Below are positions 1 to 6,426 of a DNA stretch of 10,349 nt, piece after piece. Both the position numbers and the translations under genes were made by a program. The stretch covers positions 1 through 10,349 of the forward strand of contig DALYJJ010000187.1 in NCBI GenBank assembly GCA_031969915.1, read 5' to 3'. Source of the stretch: DALYJJ01 sp031969915. Lineage in GTDB: Bacteria > Acidobacteriota > Terriglobia > Bryobacterales > Bryobacteraceae. The stretch's first letter is position 1. Each line of letters starts with the position of its first letter. The notes under the pieces are model-generated. The model was not told where the DNA came from and did not search any database. It worked only from the letters and a program-made list of their open reading frames with translations.

Positions 1-3
1 TGA

Positions 4-54
4 ACCGGACAACTCACGTGCTAATCGGACCGGACAACTCACATGCTAGCGACA
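4..54. repeat. Two 20-bp direct repeats, possible IS end
   Basis: The 20-bp sequence ACCGGACAACTCACGTGCTA at 4-23 recurs at 29-48 with one change (CACATG for CACGTG), giving a period of 25 bp. It is followed by GCGACA ending at 54. On the reverse strand this reads TGTCGC, then two copies of TAGCAYGTGAGTTGTCCGG. A terminus ending in CA-3' with repeated subterminal transposase-binding sites is the known layout of IS21-family ends, so this may be the edge of an element lying left of the window. No transposase gene and no opposite end are visible, so the assignment is inferred. The repeats could instead be a pair of regulator sites. Confidence 0.4.
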
Positions 55-118
55 GTGTCCCATCGGAGGCTTGACACAGCAGTGGATTTGGAACAGTATT
101 GTAAGGCTTTACATCTCG

Positions 119-151
119 CAGCGAGCTTCAGGGGCTCCGCTGTTTTATTTT
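119..151 (+). terminator. Intrinsic-terminator-like hairpin
   Basis: CAGC-GAGC (119-126) pairs with GCTC (134-137) and GCTG (139-142), leaving one bulged C at 138 and a 7-base loop. The stem is followed at once by TTTTATTTT (143-151). This is the form of a Rho-independent terminator on the + strand. It would stop read-through from whatever lies left of the window, insulating the receptor gene at 228. If transcription of the receptor starts at the TTGACA at 71, it would instead act as a leader attenuator, but I see nothing to support that role. Confidence 0.5.
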
Positions 152-170
152 CACGACCGAATAGTCGAGA

Positions 171-200
171 TTGAGATCTGAAACTCAGTTTAGCTATTGG
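171..200 (+). promoter_or_regulatory. Weak candidate promoter for the TonB receptor
   Basis: TTGAGA (171-176, one mismatch to TTGACA) and TATTGG (195-200, a poor -10) are separated by 18 bp downstream of the terminator-like hairpin. Transcription would start near 207 and give a leader of about 20 nt carrying the AGGAG at 213-217. An alternative is the perfect TTGACA at 71-76, but the best -10 behind it (TATTGT, 97-102) is 20 bp away and its transcript would run through the hairpin. Neither pair is convincing. Confidence 0.2.
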
Positions 201-227
201 GTTAGAGGCTTCAGGAGTTAAACGCAC

Positions 228-3200
228 ATGAAACTGCGATCCGCGCTGATGCTGTTTCTTTTCTTTCTGTTGACGGCGCTGGCGTTGGTAGCCCAGCAAG
301 ACCGCGGCAGCTTTACCGGAACGGTCCTCGACCCATCCGGCTCCGCGGTGCCCAACGTCAAAGTGACGATCACGAACACGAATACGAACCAGACTTCGGA
401 GGTGACGACCAACGAAGCTGGGCAGTATCGCGTTCCCAACCTGCCCATCGGTCTGTACAAGATCGCCTTCGCGGCGAACGGATTCAAGAGCGTGGTCCGC
501 GACGGCTTGCGGCTGTCGGTGACGGACGTACTGCGCATCGACGCGATGCTCGAAGTGGGTGCGACGAGCGAGTCGGTGACGGTGACGGGTGAAGTTCCCA
601 TTCTGCAAACGGAGACGCCGGAAGTCGGCACGCTGATGACGACGCGGCAAGTGATCGACCTGCCGCTCGGCTTTGGCGGCGGCCGTTATGCGGAGAACTT
701 TGCCTACAAGCTGACGCCGGGCGTGAGCGGAAACAACTGGACGAGCCGGATCAACGGCGCGCCGGCGTTCTCGAAGGAAGTGGTGCTGGACGGCGCTTCG
801 GCGACGATTTACATTGGCGGCCACCTGGGCGAATCGAGCCCATCGATGGAAGCGATCGAGGAATTCAAGGTACAGACATCCGGCATGAGCGCGGAGTTCG
901 CGCGCACGGCGGGCGGTGTCTTCAACTTCGTACTGAAGAGCGGGACCAATCAGTACCACGGCAGCGCGATGGGGCAGATCCACAACGAATGGATGGACGC
1001 CAACAGCTTCGCGAACAACTATTTCGGCCGGCCGAAGCGGCTGGACCGGCGGCACAACTACGCCTTTTCGGGCGGCGGTCCGGTGGGGATTCCGAAGCTT
1101 TGGACGGGGAAGGACAAGTGGTTCTTCTACTCGGCGTACGAGCGATATAAGGAAGCGTACGGCGGCGGCGGTTCGCCGACGGTCACCTTGCCGGTCCCCG
1201 AATGGTACGACGGGAACATGAGCCGGTACCTGACCACGCAGCGGATCGGGGCGGACGCCTTGGGGCGGGATGTGATCCGGGGCGCCATTTACGACCCCTC
1301 GACAACGCGCACGGTTAACGGCCGGATGGTGAAGGATGTGTTTGCGAACAACATGATTCCAGTCAGCCGGATCTCGCCGATCTCGCGCCGCCTGGCGGAC
1401 ATCATGAAGAAGCACTATCTGCCTTCGATCAAAGATGCCGACGGGCAGTTTGCGCTCCTGAACAACGCATTCTTCCCGGTATCGAACCAAGCGGGCTTCA
1501 CGCAGGACCAATTCTCTGTGAAGTCGGACTACATCCTGACGAGCAACCAGCGGTTGAACGGATCGTTCGTGTTTGTGGACCGGCCGCGGAACCTGCTGGA
1601 CCAGGGCGGCGTATGGGACTTCAACGACCCGTTCGGTGGGCCGCTGTCGCGGGCGCGACTGCAACATGTGGCGTCGCACTACATCCGGATGGCGCATAGC
1701 TGGACGATGAGCCCTTCGCTGCTGAACAACCTGCAGCTTGGGTTCAACCGGCAGTTGAATCCCTCGACGTCGCGGCACGTGGGCGAGCCGGGGGGACAGA
1801 TCCTGGGCATCAACGGGATCGCCCAAGGCTCGAACTATCCGGAGATCACGGGGCTGGGCGGCGACCGGATCGGGTTCCCGACACTGGGCTATCAAGCCAA
1901 CGACGTGCTGGCTGGCACTGCGTATCAGCTCACGAACACGATGAGCTGGATCCGGGGCACCCACTCGTTCAAGTTCGGGTTCGACTACCGGTTCAACGGA
2001 TTGAACGCGCGGAACAACGCGGGCCCGGGCCAATTCAACGTCGGGGCGGCGGGGACGGGGTTGCCGGACTTCAACCAGACGGGGCATGGCTTTGCGAGCA
2101 TGCTGCTGGGCGAAGTCACGAGCGCGAGTGTGCCGACGGATACGCCGGTTGGTTCGCAGTTCCAGATGTACGCGTTCTTCTTCCAGGACGATTGGAAGAT
2201 CACGCCGAAGCTGACGCTGAACCTGGGCCTGCGCTGGGACTACCAGCCGCAGGGGACGGAGAAGTACGACCGGCTGTCGAACTTCAACCCGAGCCTGATC
2301 GATCCGCTGTACAACGTACCGGGCGCGATCGAGTTCGCGGGCCAGGGTCAGGGGCGCAATGGGCGCCGCACGTTCTATCCCAATAGGAAGGACAACTTCA
2401 GCCCCCGCATCGGCCTGGCCTGGCAGCCAACCGCCAAGACCGGCGTCCGGGCGGGCTACGGCATCTTCTACAGCGGCCGGGTTCCCAACGGCTGGTCCGG
2501 TGTGCCGTGGGGCTGGAAGGAAGGCTACAAGGTTGTGAACACGGTGAACGCTCCGTCCACTCCTGGCCTTTCGGCCTTTAACTGGGCCAACGGCTATCGC
2601 GGCGTCGTGACGCCGGGCCGGCTCGATCCTTCCATGGGGACCTATCTGTGGGGCCCGGTGGCATGGGATCCGGATGGCGGCCGGGTGGGATACTCTCAGC
2701 AGTGGAATATCAACATTCAGCGCGAAGTGATGGGCGCGATGGTGCTCGACATCGGGTACGTCGGGACCAAGAGCACCGGTCTACCGGCGAATGACCTGGC
2801 GTTCCTGACGCAAATGCCGGTCGGCGCACTTGCGCTGGGCGACATGCTCGGGCAAGGCATCACCAGCCAGTCGCAGATTCCCGCGGCCGCGGCGGCGCTT
2901 GGGGCGCGGTATCCATTCGGCAACACCGGCCAGTGGATGACCATTGGACAGGCGCTCCAGCCGTTCCCGCAGATTCCGAACTGGAGCCGGCTGTACGCCT
3001 GGAACGCGCCACTGGGCTTCAGCACATACCACGCGCTGCAAGTGCAGTTCAACAAGCGCTACTCGAACGGGATTCAGTGGATGGCCAACTGGACGTGGTC
3101 GAAGGCGATCGACAACATCAACAACGCCTTCGGCGACACCTGGGGCGCCAATCCGCAACCCACCGACTACAACAATCTGCGCCTGGAAAAGGCCGTGTCC

Positions 3201-3815
3201 GACATCTACCAGCCGCACTTCGTCAAAGTGGGCGTTACCTGGGACATGCCCTTCGGCCGCGGGAGGAAGCTCGGCTCCAGCATGAACCGCTTCATGGACT
3301 TCGTCGTGGGCGGATGGACGCTGCAGTTCATCGGCAACTACCAATCGGGGCAGCCGTTGGGCTTCGGCGCGACGGGGAACCCGAACTTCAACTCTCCGAA
3401 CCGGGCGATGATCATGAACCCGAACGGCGACCCGTTGACAGTGAACTTCGACCGTTCGAAATTCGACATGTCGGCGATCTCCCGTCCTGGGACCACCGGG
3501 CACAAGTACATCAATACGGCGCTTGTCGTGGATCCCGTAACCTTAGGCAACAACCGTTATCTGCGAGGCAACGCCGCGCGCCGCTACGCGCAGCTCCGCG
3601 ACTTTGCCCGCTATAGCGACGATGGCTCTCTTCAAAAGAATTTCCGGCCCGTGGAAGGACTTCGCGTGCAGTTCCGCGCGGAGTTCCTGAACATGTTCAA
3701 CCGGCACCGCTTCTCTTCCATTAACACCAGCACCAACAGCCCGCTGTACGGGCAGATTACTGGTGTGAGCGACGACCGCCGCCAGATTCAGTTCGGCATT
3801 CGCGCCGACTTCTGA
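228..3815 (+). CDS. TonB-dependent receptor, Oar-like, with carboxypeptidase-regulatory-like domain
   Basis: This is an outer-membrane protein of 1195 residues, predicted to import or bind a bulky ligand using TonB/ExbBD energy; the ligand is unknown. Residues 1-22 form a signal peptide (MKLRS, a Leu/Phe core, then ALALVAQ). Residues about 27-110 form a carboxypeptidase-regulatory-like beta-sandwich (GSFTGTVLDPSGSAVPNVKV, NEAGQYRVPNLPIGLY). A plug domain follows at about 120-240 (VTVTGEVPILQT, VLDGAS, IEEFKVQTSG, SGTNQYHGS). The rest is a long beta-barrel rich in aromatic/Gly/Asn strands. It ends in a terminal Phe (FGIRADF), as expected for the BAM insertion signal. AGGAG at 213-217, 10 nt before ATG, fixes the start. 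The gene stands alone, with no SusD-like partner beside it, and has its own terminator. The length matches the large Oar/Cna-B-type receptors that are expanded in Acidobacteriota. The family call is firm; the substrate cannot be read from sequence. Confidence 0.95.
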   Translation: MKLRSALMLFLFFLLTALALVAQQDRGSFTGTVLDPSGSAVPNVKVTITNTNTNQTSEVTTNEAGQYRVPNLPIGLYKIAFAANGFKSVVRDGLRLSVTDVLRIDAMLEVGATSESVTVTGEVPILQTETPEVGTLMTTRQVIDLPLGFGGGRYAENFAYKLTPGVSGNNWTSRINGAPAFSKEVVLDGASATIYIGGHLGESSPSMEAIEEFKVQTSGMSAEFARTAGGVFNFVLKSGTNQYHGSAMGQIHNEWMDANSFANNYFGRPKRLDRRHNYAFSGGGPVGIPKLWTGKDKWFFYSAYERYKEAYGGGGSPTVTLPVPEWYDGNMSRYLTTQRIGADALGRDVIRGAIYDPSTTRTVNGRMVKDVFANNMIPVSRISPISRRLADIMKKHYLPSIKDADGQFALLNNAFFPVSNQAGFTQDQFSVKSDYILTSNQRLNGSFVFVDRPRNLLDQGGVWDFNDPFGGPLSRARLQHVASHYIRMAHSWTMSPSLLNNLQLGFNRQLNPSTSRHVGEPGGQILGINGIAQGSNYPEITGLGGDRIGFPTLGYQANDVLAGTAYQLTNTMSWIRGTHSFKFGFDYRFNGLNARNNAGPGQFNVGAAGTGLPDFNQTGHGFASMLLGEVTSASVPTDTPVGSQFQMYAFFFQDDWKITPKLTLNLGLRWDYQPQGTEKYDRLSNFNPSLIDPLYNVPGAIEFAGQGQGRNGRRTFYPNRKDNFSPRIGLAWQPTAKTGVRAGYGIFYSGRVPNGWSGVPWGWKEGYKVVNTVNAPSTPGLSAFNWANGYRGVVTPGRLDPSMGTYLWGPVAWDPDGGRVGYSQQWNINIQREVMGAMVLDIGYVGTKSTGLPANDLAFLTQMPVGALALGDMLGQGITSQSQIPAAAAALGARYPFGNTGQWMTIGQALQPFPQIPNWSRLYAWNAPLGFSTYHALQVQFNKRYSNGIQWMANWTWSKAIDNINNAFGDTWGANPQPTDYNNLRLEKAVSDIYQPHFVKVGVTWDMPFGRGRKLGSSMNRFMDFVVGGWTLQFIGNYQSGQPLGFGATGNPNFNSPNRAMIMNPNGDPLTVNFDRSKFDMSAISRPGTTGHKYINTALVVDPVTLGNNRYLRGNAARRYAQLRDFARYSDDGSLQKNFRPVEGLRVQFRAEFLNMFNRHRFSSINTSTNSPLYGQITGVSDDRRQIQFGIRADF

Positions 3816-3840
3816 ACCTGGCCCTATCTCCAACCACTCC

Positions 3841-3881
3841 GGCCTCCCGCCCCACACCGGGCGGGGGGCCGTTTGTTTTTT
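3841..3881 (+). terminator. Rho-independent terminator of the TonB receptor gene
   Basis: A 12-bp stem, GGCCTCCCGCCC (3841-3852) with GGGCGGGGGGCC (3859-3870), contains one T-G pair and closes a CACACC loop. It is followed by GTTTGTTTTTT (3871-3881). It begins 25 bp after the receptor stop codon. The T-tract exists only on the + strand, so the oppositely oriented zinc-ribbon gene ending at 3917 does not obviously use it. Confidence 0.9.
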
Positions 3882-3916
3882 GGGCGCGCGCGGGGATCGC
3901 AGTTCGGAAGGGCAGG

Positions 3917-4303
3917 TTACCGGGAAGGCACGCGGTCGTGGACGGTCACGTCGTGGGCGATGGGGGTGGCGTGATGGCGGCGGTGGCGGACAAGGCGGAA
4001 GGTAGCGAAGTTGACCCGGCAGGCATCGCATCGGACGCGGCGGGCGCCGAAGGCGAGTTTGCAGGCGACGCTGCCGGTGGGGAAGTAGTACTTAGGGTTC
4101 CACGAAGAGAGTTTCATTCCCAGGCAGCGAGGGCATTTGGCGTAAAGCCAGTCGCGAAAGCCCCAACTGCGGCGGAAGCGGGTCTCGCATCGGGAGCATT
4201 TCAAGCGGAAGATACCAAGGAATTCGGCGAGGGAATGGAGAGGGTTGCGGGCGCGAGCGACCCGAACCTTGTTGGATCCGCAATGGGGGCAACAGAAAGG
4301 CAT
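3917..4303 (-). CDS. Small double zinc-ribbon protein, function unknown
   Basis: A 128-residue protein with four CxxC knuckles: CPHC (5-8), CSRC (36-39), CPRC (57-60) and CDAC (92-95). These would form two tandem four-Cys zinc ribbons. The segments between are basic and aromatic (RRSWGFRDWLYAKC, SSWNPKYYF), and the tail is Arg/His-rich. The fold suggests nucleic-acid or protein binding, but nothing identifies a target. I place the start at the ATG giving MPFCCPHC, because the first knuckle sits at the N-terminus. The frame stays open to an ATG at 4384, but that would add 27 unremarkable residues overlapping the aminotransferase gene. No clear Shine-Dalgarno precedes 4303. It lies 37 bp behind the aminotransferase gene on the same strand, so it is probably the last gene of that cluster. 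CxxC spacing makes this frame real rather than the overlapping open frames on either strand. Confidence 0.75.
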   Translation of the reverse strand: MPFCCPHCGSNKVRVARARNPLHSLAEFLGIFRLKCSRCETRFRRSWGFRDWLYAKCPRCLGMKLSSWNPKYYFPTGSVACKLAFGARRVRCDACRVNFATFRLVRHRRHHATPIAHDVTVHDRVPSR

Positions 4304-4340
4304 GAATGACGGCAGCAGGCTTCCCGCAGACGAAGCTTGT

Positions 4341-5213
4341 TCAGCGTCCTCCCGCGACGGCCAGCCGGGCCTGGACATAAGCATCCATGTAGCGGCTGAA
4401 CGCGACTTGCAAGGCCTGTCGAATGTTCTGGCCCTGCCTGATGGTTAAACCCTCCACCTCAGCCACGGGCAGCAGGTCGCGCGTGGTCGACGTGATAAAC
4501 ACCTCATCGGCGTTTTCGAGGTCTTTCAGTAGGAGGCTCTCCTCGCGGACCTGGATGCCTGGGACGGACACCTCGGCGTTGACGAGCAACTCGCGGGTGA
4601 CGCCGGGAAGGCAACCGGAGGCGAGCGGGGGGGTGAGGACGTCGACGCCGCGGGCGATGAAGAGATTGGCGGAGGTGCACTCGCTCACTTCGCCGCGCTC
4701 GTTGAGGAGGACGACCTCATCGAAGCCGCGGTGGTGGGCTTCCTCGTACCAGACGAGGTTCTGGGACCAGGACAAGACCTTGGTTCCGGCGAACGGGGAA
4801 GCGGCATGGCGGGCATGGGCGACGACGCCGAGTTTGACGGCGCCACCCCAGTCGTTGAGGGGCGCGGTGAAGGCGACCAAGTCGGCGTCGCAGTGAACGC
4901 CGGGGCCTTCCCACATTCCGCCGCGGTTGCGGATGACGGCCACGCGGAGGGTGGCGTTGCGCGCTTCGTTGGCTTCGACGAGCTTGAGGAGGGCGGCGTG
5001 GAGCGCCTCGGCGGTCCACTCGAACGGCACGCGCAGGAGCGCGGCATCGCGCTGCATCCGGGCGTGATGCCGCTCGAAGGCGAAGAGGACGCCGTCGCGC
5101 ACGCGCAAGGTGCTGAAGACCCCCCATCCATTGAGCACACCCACCTGCCCAGGCGTGAGCAGCACGGCCGAGGCGTCATGCACCTGACCGTTGTGAAGGA
5201 GGAAGCGATGCAT
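4341..5213 (-). CDS. Class IV PLP-dependent aminotransferase (IlvE/PabC fold)
   Basis: A cytoplasmic fold-type IV PLP enzyme of 290 residues, the usual size for branched-chain amino acid aminotransferases, D-amino acid aminotransferases and aminodeoxychorismate lyases. Visible family marks are the entry segment LNGWGVFSTLRVRDG (27-41), FERHHARM (46-53), the likely Schiff-base lysine K145 in GTKVLSWSQNLV, and the glutamate expected to contact the pyridine nitrogen, E178, in EVSECTSANLFI. The phosphate-binding loop is LPGVTREL (202-209), followed by EVFITSTTRDLLPV (237-250). The K...E...NLF...GxTR order is complete, so the enzyme should be active. The sequence does not decide between IlvE-like and PabC-like activity: no folate or branched-chain gene lies nearby. 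It follows the HipA-like gene by 26 bp and precedes the zinc-ribbon gene by 37 bp, all on one strand, so co-transcription is likely. The start is not backed by an obvious Shine-Dalgarno, but MHRFLLHNGQVHD is the expected family N-terminus. Confidence 0.9.
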   Translation of the reverse strand: MHRFLLHNGQVHDASAVLLTPGQVGVLNGWGVFSTLRVRDGVLFAFERHHARMQRDAALLRVPFEWTAEALHAALLKLVEANEARNATLRVAVIRNRGGMWEGPGVHCDADLVAFTAPLNDWGGAVKLGVVAHARHAASPFAGTKVLSWSQNLVWYEEAHHRGFDEVVLLNERGEVSECTSANLFIARGVDVLTPPLASGCLPGVTRELLVNAEVSVPGIQVREESLLLKDLENADEVFITSTTRDLLPVAEVEGLTIRQGQNIRQALQVAFSRYMDAYVQARLAVAGGR

Positions 5214-5239
5214 TTGGACACTATTCTATCCAACCGGGT

Positions 5240-6079
5240 TCACCGCCACTCTGGAAAAGGATTGACGCGCCCTTTCTTGCAGTCTTCGAGCAGATCAGGG
5301 ACGCGTTTGCGGCGACGCATGAGGCGGTCGAGCAACTGGTGGAGGGCGGATTCGTCGCCGGCAAACCACTGGGAGGGAACGCCGCGCAGGGCCTGGTCGA
5401 CGATGTCTTCGGGAAAGTGAGTGACGCGGTCGAGCCACGGTTGGAAGTCGTCGAGGCCGCGAACGCTCCGGTAGACGGAGGGGCGGAAGTAGAGGCCCTG
5501 GAGGGGGGAGTCGGCGAAGCTCCAATTGGGCCCGTCGAAGACGTAGCCATGGTCGATCATGAGGGCGAGAAAGCCCTGACGAGGGGGGTGGTGTTCGCGG
5601 TCGGGCTCGGGAGTCCAGTCGCGGAGGCGGGCGCGCAGGAAGATGGACTGGCGCGCATCGGCGTTGCCCATCCACTTATCGAAGACGAGCACGGCAAGGA
5701 AATGGTGGAGGTTCTCGACTTTGAAGAGCAGCGTATCGGGCAGAAAATCCCAGACGGGGATGCGCTCAGGGTCGCCGGGGAACTCGCTGCCGAAGTGCCA
5801 TCCGGCGGAGACGGGTGCGTGCCGGGATCCCAACTGGATATGCACCTCCGGATTTTGGGCCAGGAACTCCGCGGTGAGGCGGACGATGGCGGTGCGCGGC
5901 GCCTGGATCTGGAGGTAGTCGAGGAAGCAGCCCGCGATGATCTCGTTCAGGAGAATCCGCCGGTGCTGCGGGTTCTCGAGGAACTTGACCACATAGAACT
6001 TGCCGTCGTCGGCCTCGATCAGATGCGCCTGCGCGCCACCCCGCATTTTTCGAATCAAACGGCGAGCGGTGACCGGCAT
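5240..6079 (-). CDS. HipA-like protein kinase, without a HipB partner
   Basis: A protein of 279 residues with a HipA-type kinase core. The N-terminus has KMRGGAQAHL (11-20), a glycine-loop-like segment, then YVVKF with the likely ATP-binding K32 and E46 in LLNEIIAG. The catalytic loop is FDKWMGNADAR (133-143), matching the HipA D-R/K-x-x-G-N-x-D pattern with D134, N139 and D141. The metal-binding motif is IDHG (175-178), equivalent to the DFG position. The C-terminus is basic (DRLMRRRKRVPD). It is much shorter than classical HipA (about 440 residues) and lacks HipA's N-terminal subdomain, fitting the shorter stand-alone HipA-like family. HipA phosphorylates glutamyl-tRNA synthetase; whether this family does is unknown. 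No HipB-like HTH antitoxin is adjacent. The gene heads the cluster with the aminotransferase. No Shine-Dalgarno precedes the ATG, while a -10-like TAGTAT lies 10-15 nt upstream, which would suit a nearly leaderless mRNA. Confidence 0.85.
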   Translation of the reverse strand: MPVTARRLIRKMRGGAQAHLIEADDGKFYVVKFLENPQHRRILLNEIIAGCFLDYLQIQAPRTAIVRLTAEFLAQNPEVHIQLGSRHAPVSAGWHFGSEFPGDPERIPVWDFLPDTLLFKVENLHHFLAVLVFDKWMGNADARQSIFLRARLRDWTPEPDREHHPPRQGFLALMIDHGYVFDGPNWSFADSPLQGLYFRPSVYRSVRGLDDFQPWLDRVTHFPEDIVDQALRGVPSQWFAGDESALHQLLDRLMRRRKRVPDLLEDCKKGRVNPFPEWR

Positions 6080-6130
6080 TCGGATGGGATACTAAAGGTT
6101 TAACACATCGCTTCGAGGTACTTTCTCACA
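6080..6130. promoter_or_regulatory. 51-bp divergent intergenic region
   Basis: This gap separates the HipA-like gene (-) from the 80-residue gene (+) and must hold their start signals unless one promoter lies inside a gene. On the - strand TAGTAT (6094-6089) resembles a -10 box placed so that transcription would begin within a few nt of the ATG at 6079; no good -35 is seen. On the + strand a GAGGTA Shine-Dalgarno-like site (6115-6120) precedes ATG 6131 by 10 nt. I found no clear inverted repeat that would serve as an operator. Confidence 0.3.
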
Positions 6131-6373
6131 ATGCCATCGGATACCATCGCCAACACCGGAACGCCGGAGGTGCCGCCCGGACCGAGCGGTCCGGCCCGCT
6201 CCAAGGATGAGATCGCCTTGGAACTCATGAAGTTCATCACCGTGACGACGGGTTACGGGAAGGGGGTTTCAAGTCCGGGCTTCGGCGGAAAATCGACCAC
6301 GCGGACACCGGAGGAGCAGGCTGAGGCCCTGCTGCAACTGTTCGATCGTTGCCGCGACGCAGTCGGGAAATAA
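6131..6373 (+). CDS. Small uncharacterised protein (80 aa)
   Basis: I do not recognise a named family. The N-terminal 22 residues are Pro/Gly/Thr-rich and probably disordered. SKDEIALELMKFITVT (24-39) looks like an amphipathic helix. It is followed by a Gly/Ser stretch (GYGKGVSSPGFGGKS, 41-55) and a second helix, TPEEQAEALLQLFDRCRDAV (59-78). There is no signal peptide, membrane segment or HTH. The two-helix layout with a flexible middle would suit a small oligomer or a protein partner. A Shine-Dalgarno-like GAGGTA lies 10 nt before the ATG. The frame is open over its whole length and no better frame overlaps it, and a terminator-like hairpin follows 10 bp after the stop. It diverges from the HipA-like kinase gene, but nothing in the sequence ties the two together. 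Confidence 0.65.
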   Translation: MPSDTIANTGTPEVPPGPSGPARSKDEIALELMKFITVTTGYGKGVSSPGFGGKSTTRTPEEQAEALLQLFDRCRDAVGK

Positions 6374-6383
6374 GAGGGCAGAC

Positions 6384-6410
6384 GGGGCGAGGCGGAACCG
6401 GCCGCGCCCC
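6384..6410. terminator. Hairpin between convergent genes, possible shared terminator
   Basis: GGGGCG (6384-6389) pairs with CGCCCC (6405-6410) and GGC (6391-6393) with GCC (6401-6403), separated by one A-G mismatch, with a 7-base loop. It sits in the 53-bp gap between the small gene ending at 6373 and the histone-like gene ending at 6427. The stem is strong, but no real T-tract follows on either strand. Intrinsic termination is therefore uncertain; it may act as a 3' stabiliser or a Rho-assisted stop. Confidence 0.4.
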
Positions 6411-6426
6411 TTCCGATCGAGGGAAG

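Noticed and set aside
39..2087. 682-codon open frame on the - strand, antisense to the receptor gene
   Set aside because: Its product is Arg/Val/His-rich with no domain, as expected from reading GC-rich codons backwards; the + strand frame has a signal peptide, plug and barrel.
3543..4031. 162-codon - strand frame crossing the receptor 3' end and its terminator
   Set aside because: It overlaps both the receptor gene and the zinc-ribbon gene, includes the terminator hairpin, and is a Pro/Arg-rich low-complexity translation.
5339..6103. 254-codon + strand frame over the kinase gene
   Set aside because: No ribosome site or recognisable domain; the - strand frame carries the complete kinase motif set.
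5240..6373. HipA-like gene plus the 80-residue gene as a HipBA toxin-antitoxin module
   Set aside because: HipB is an HTH protein encoded upstream in the same direction; the small protein here has no HTH and is divergent.
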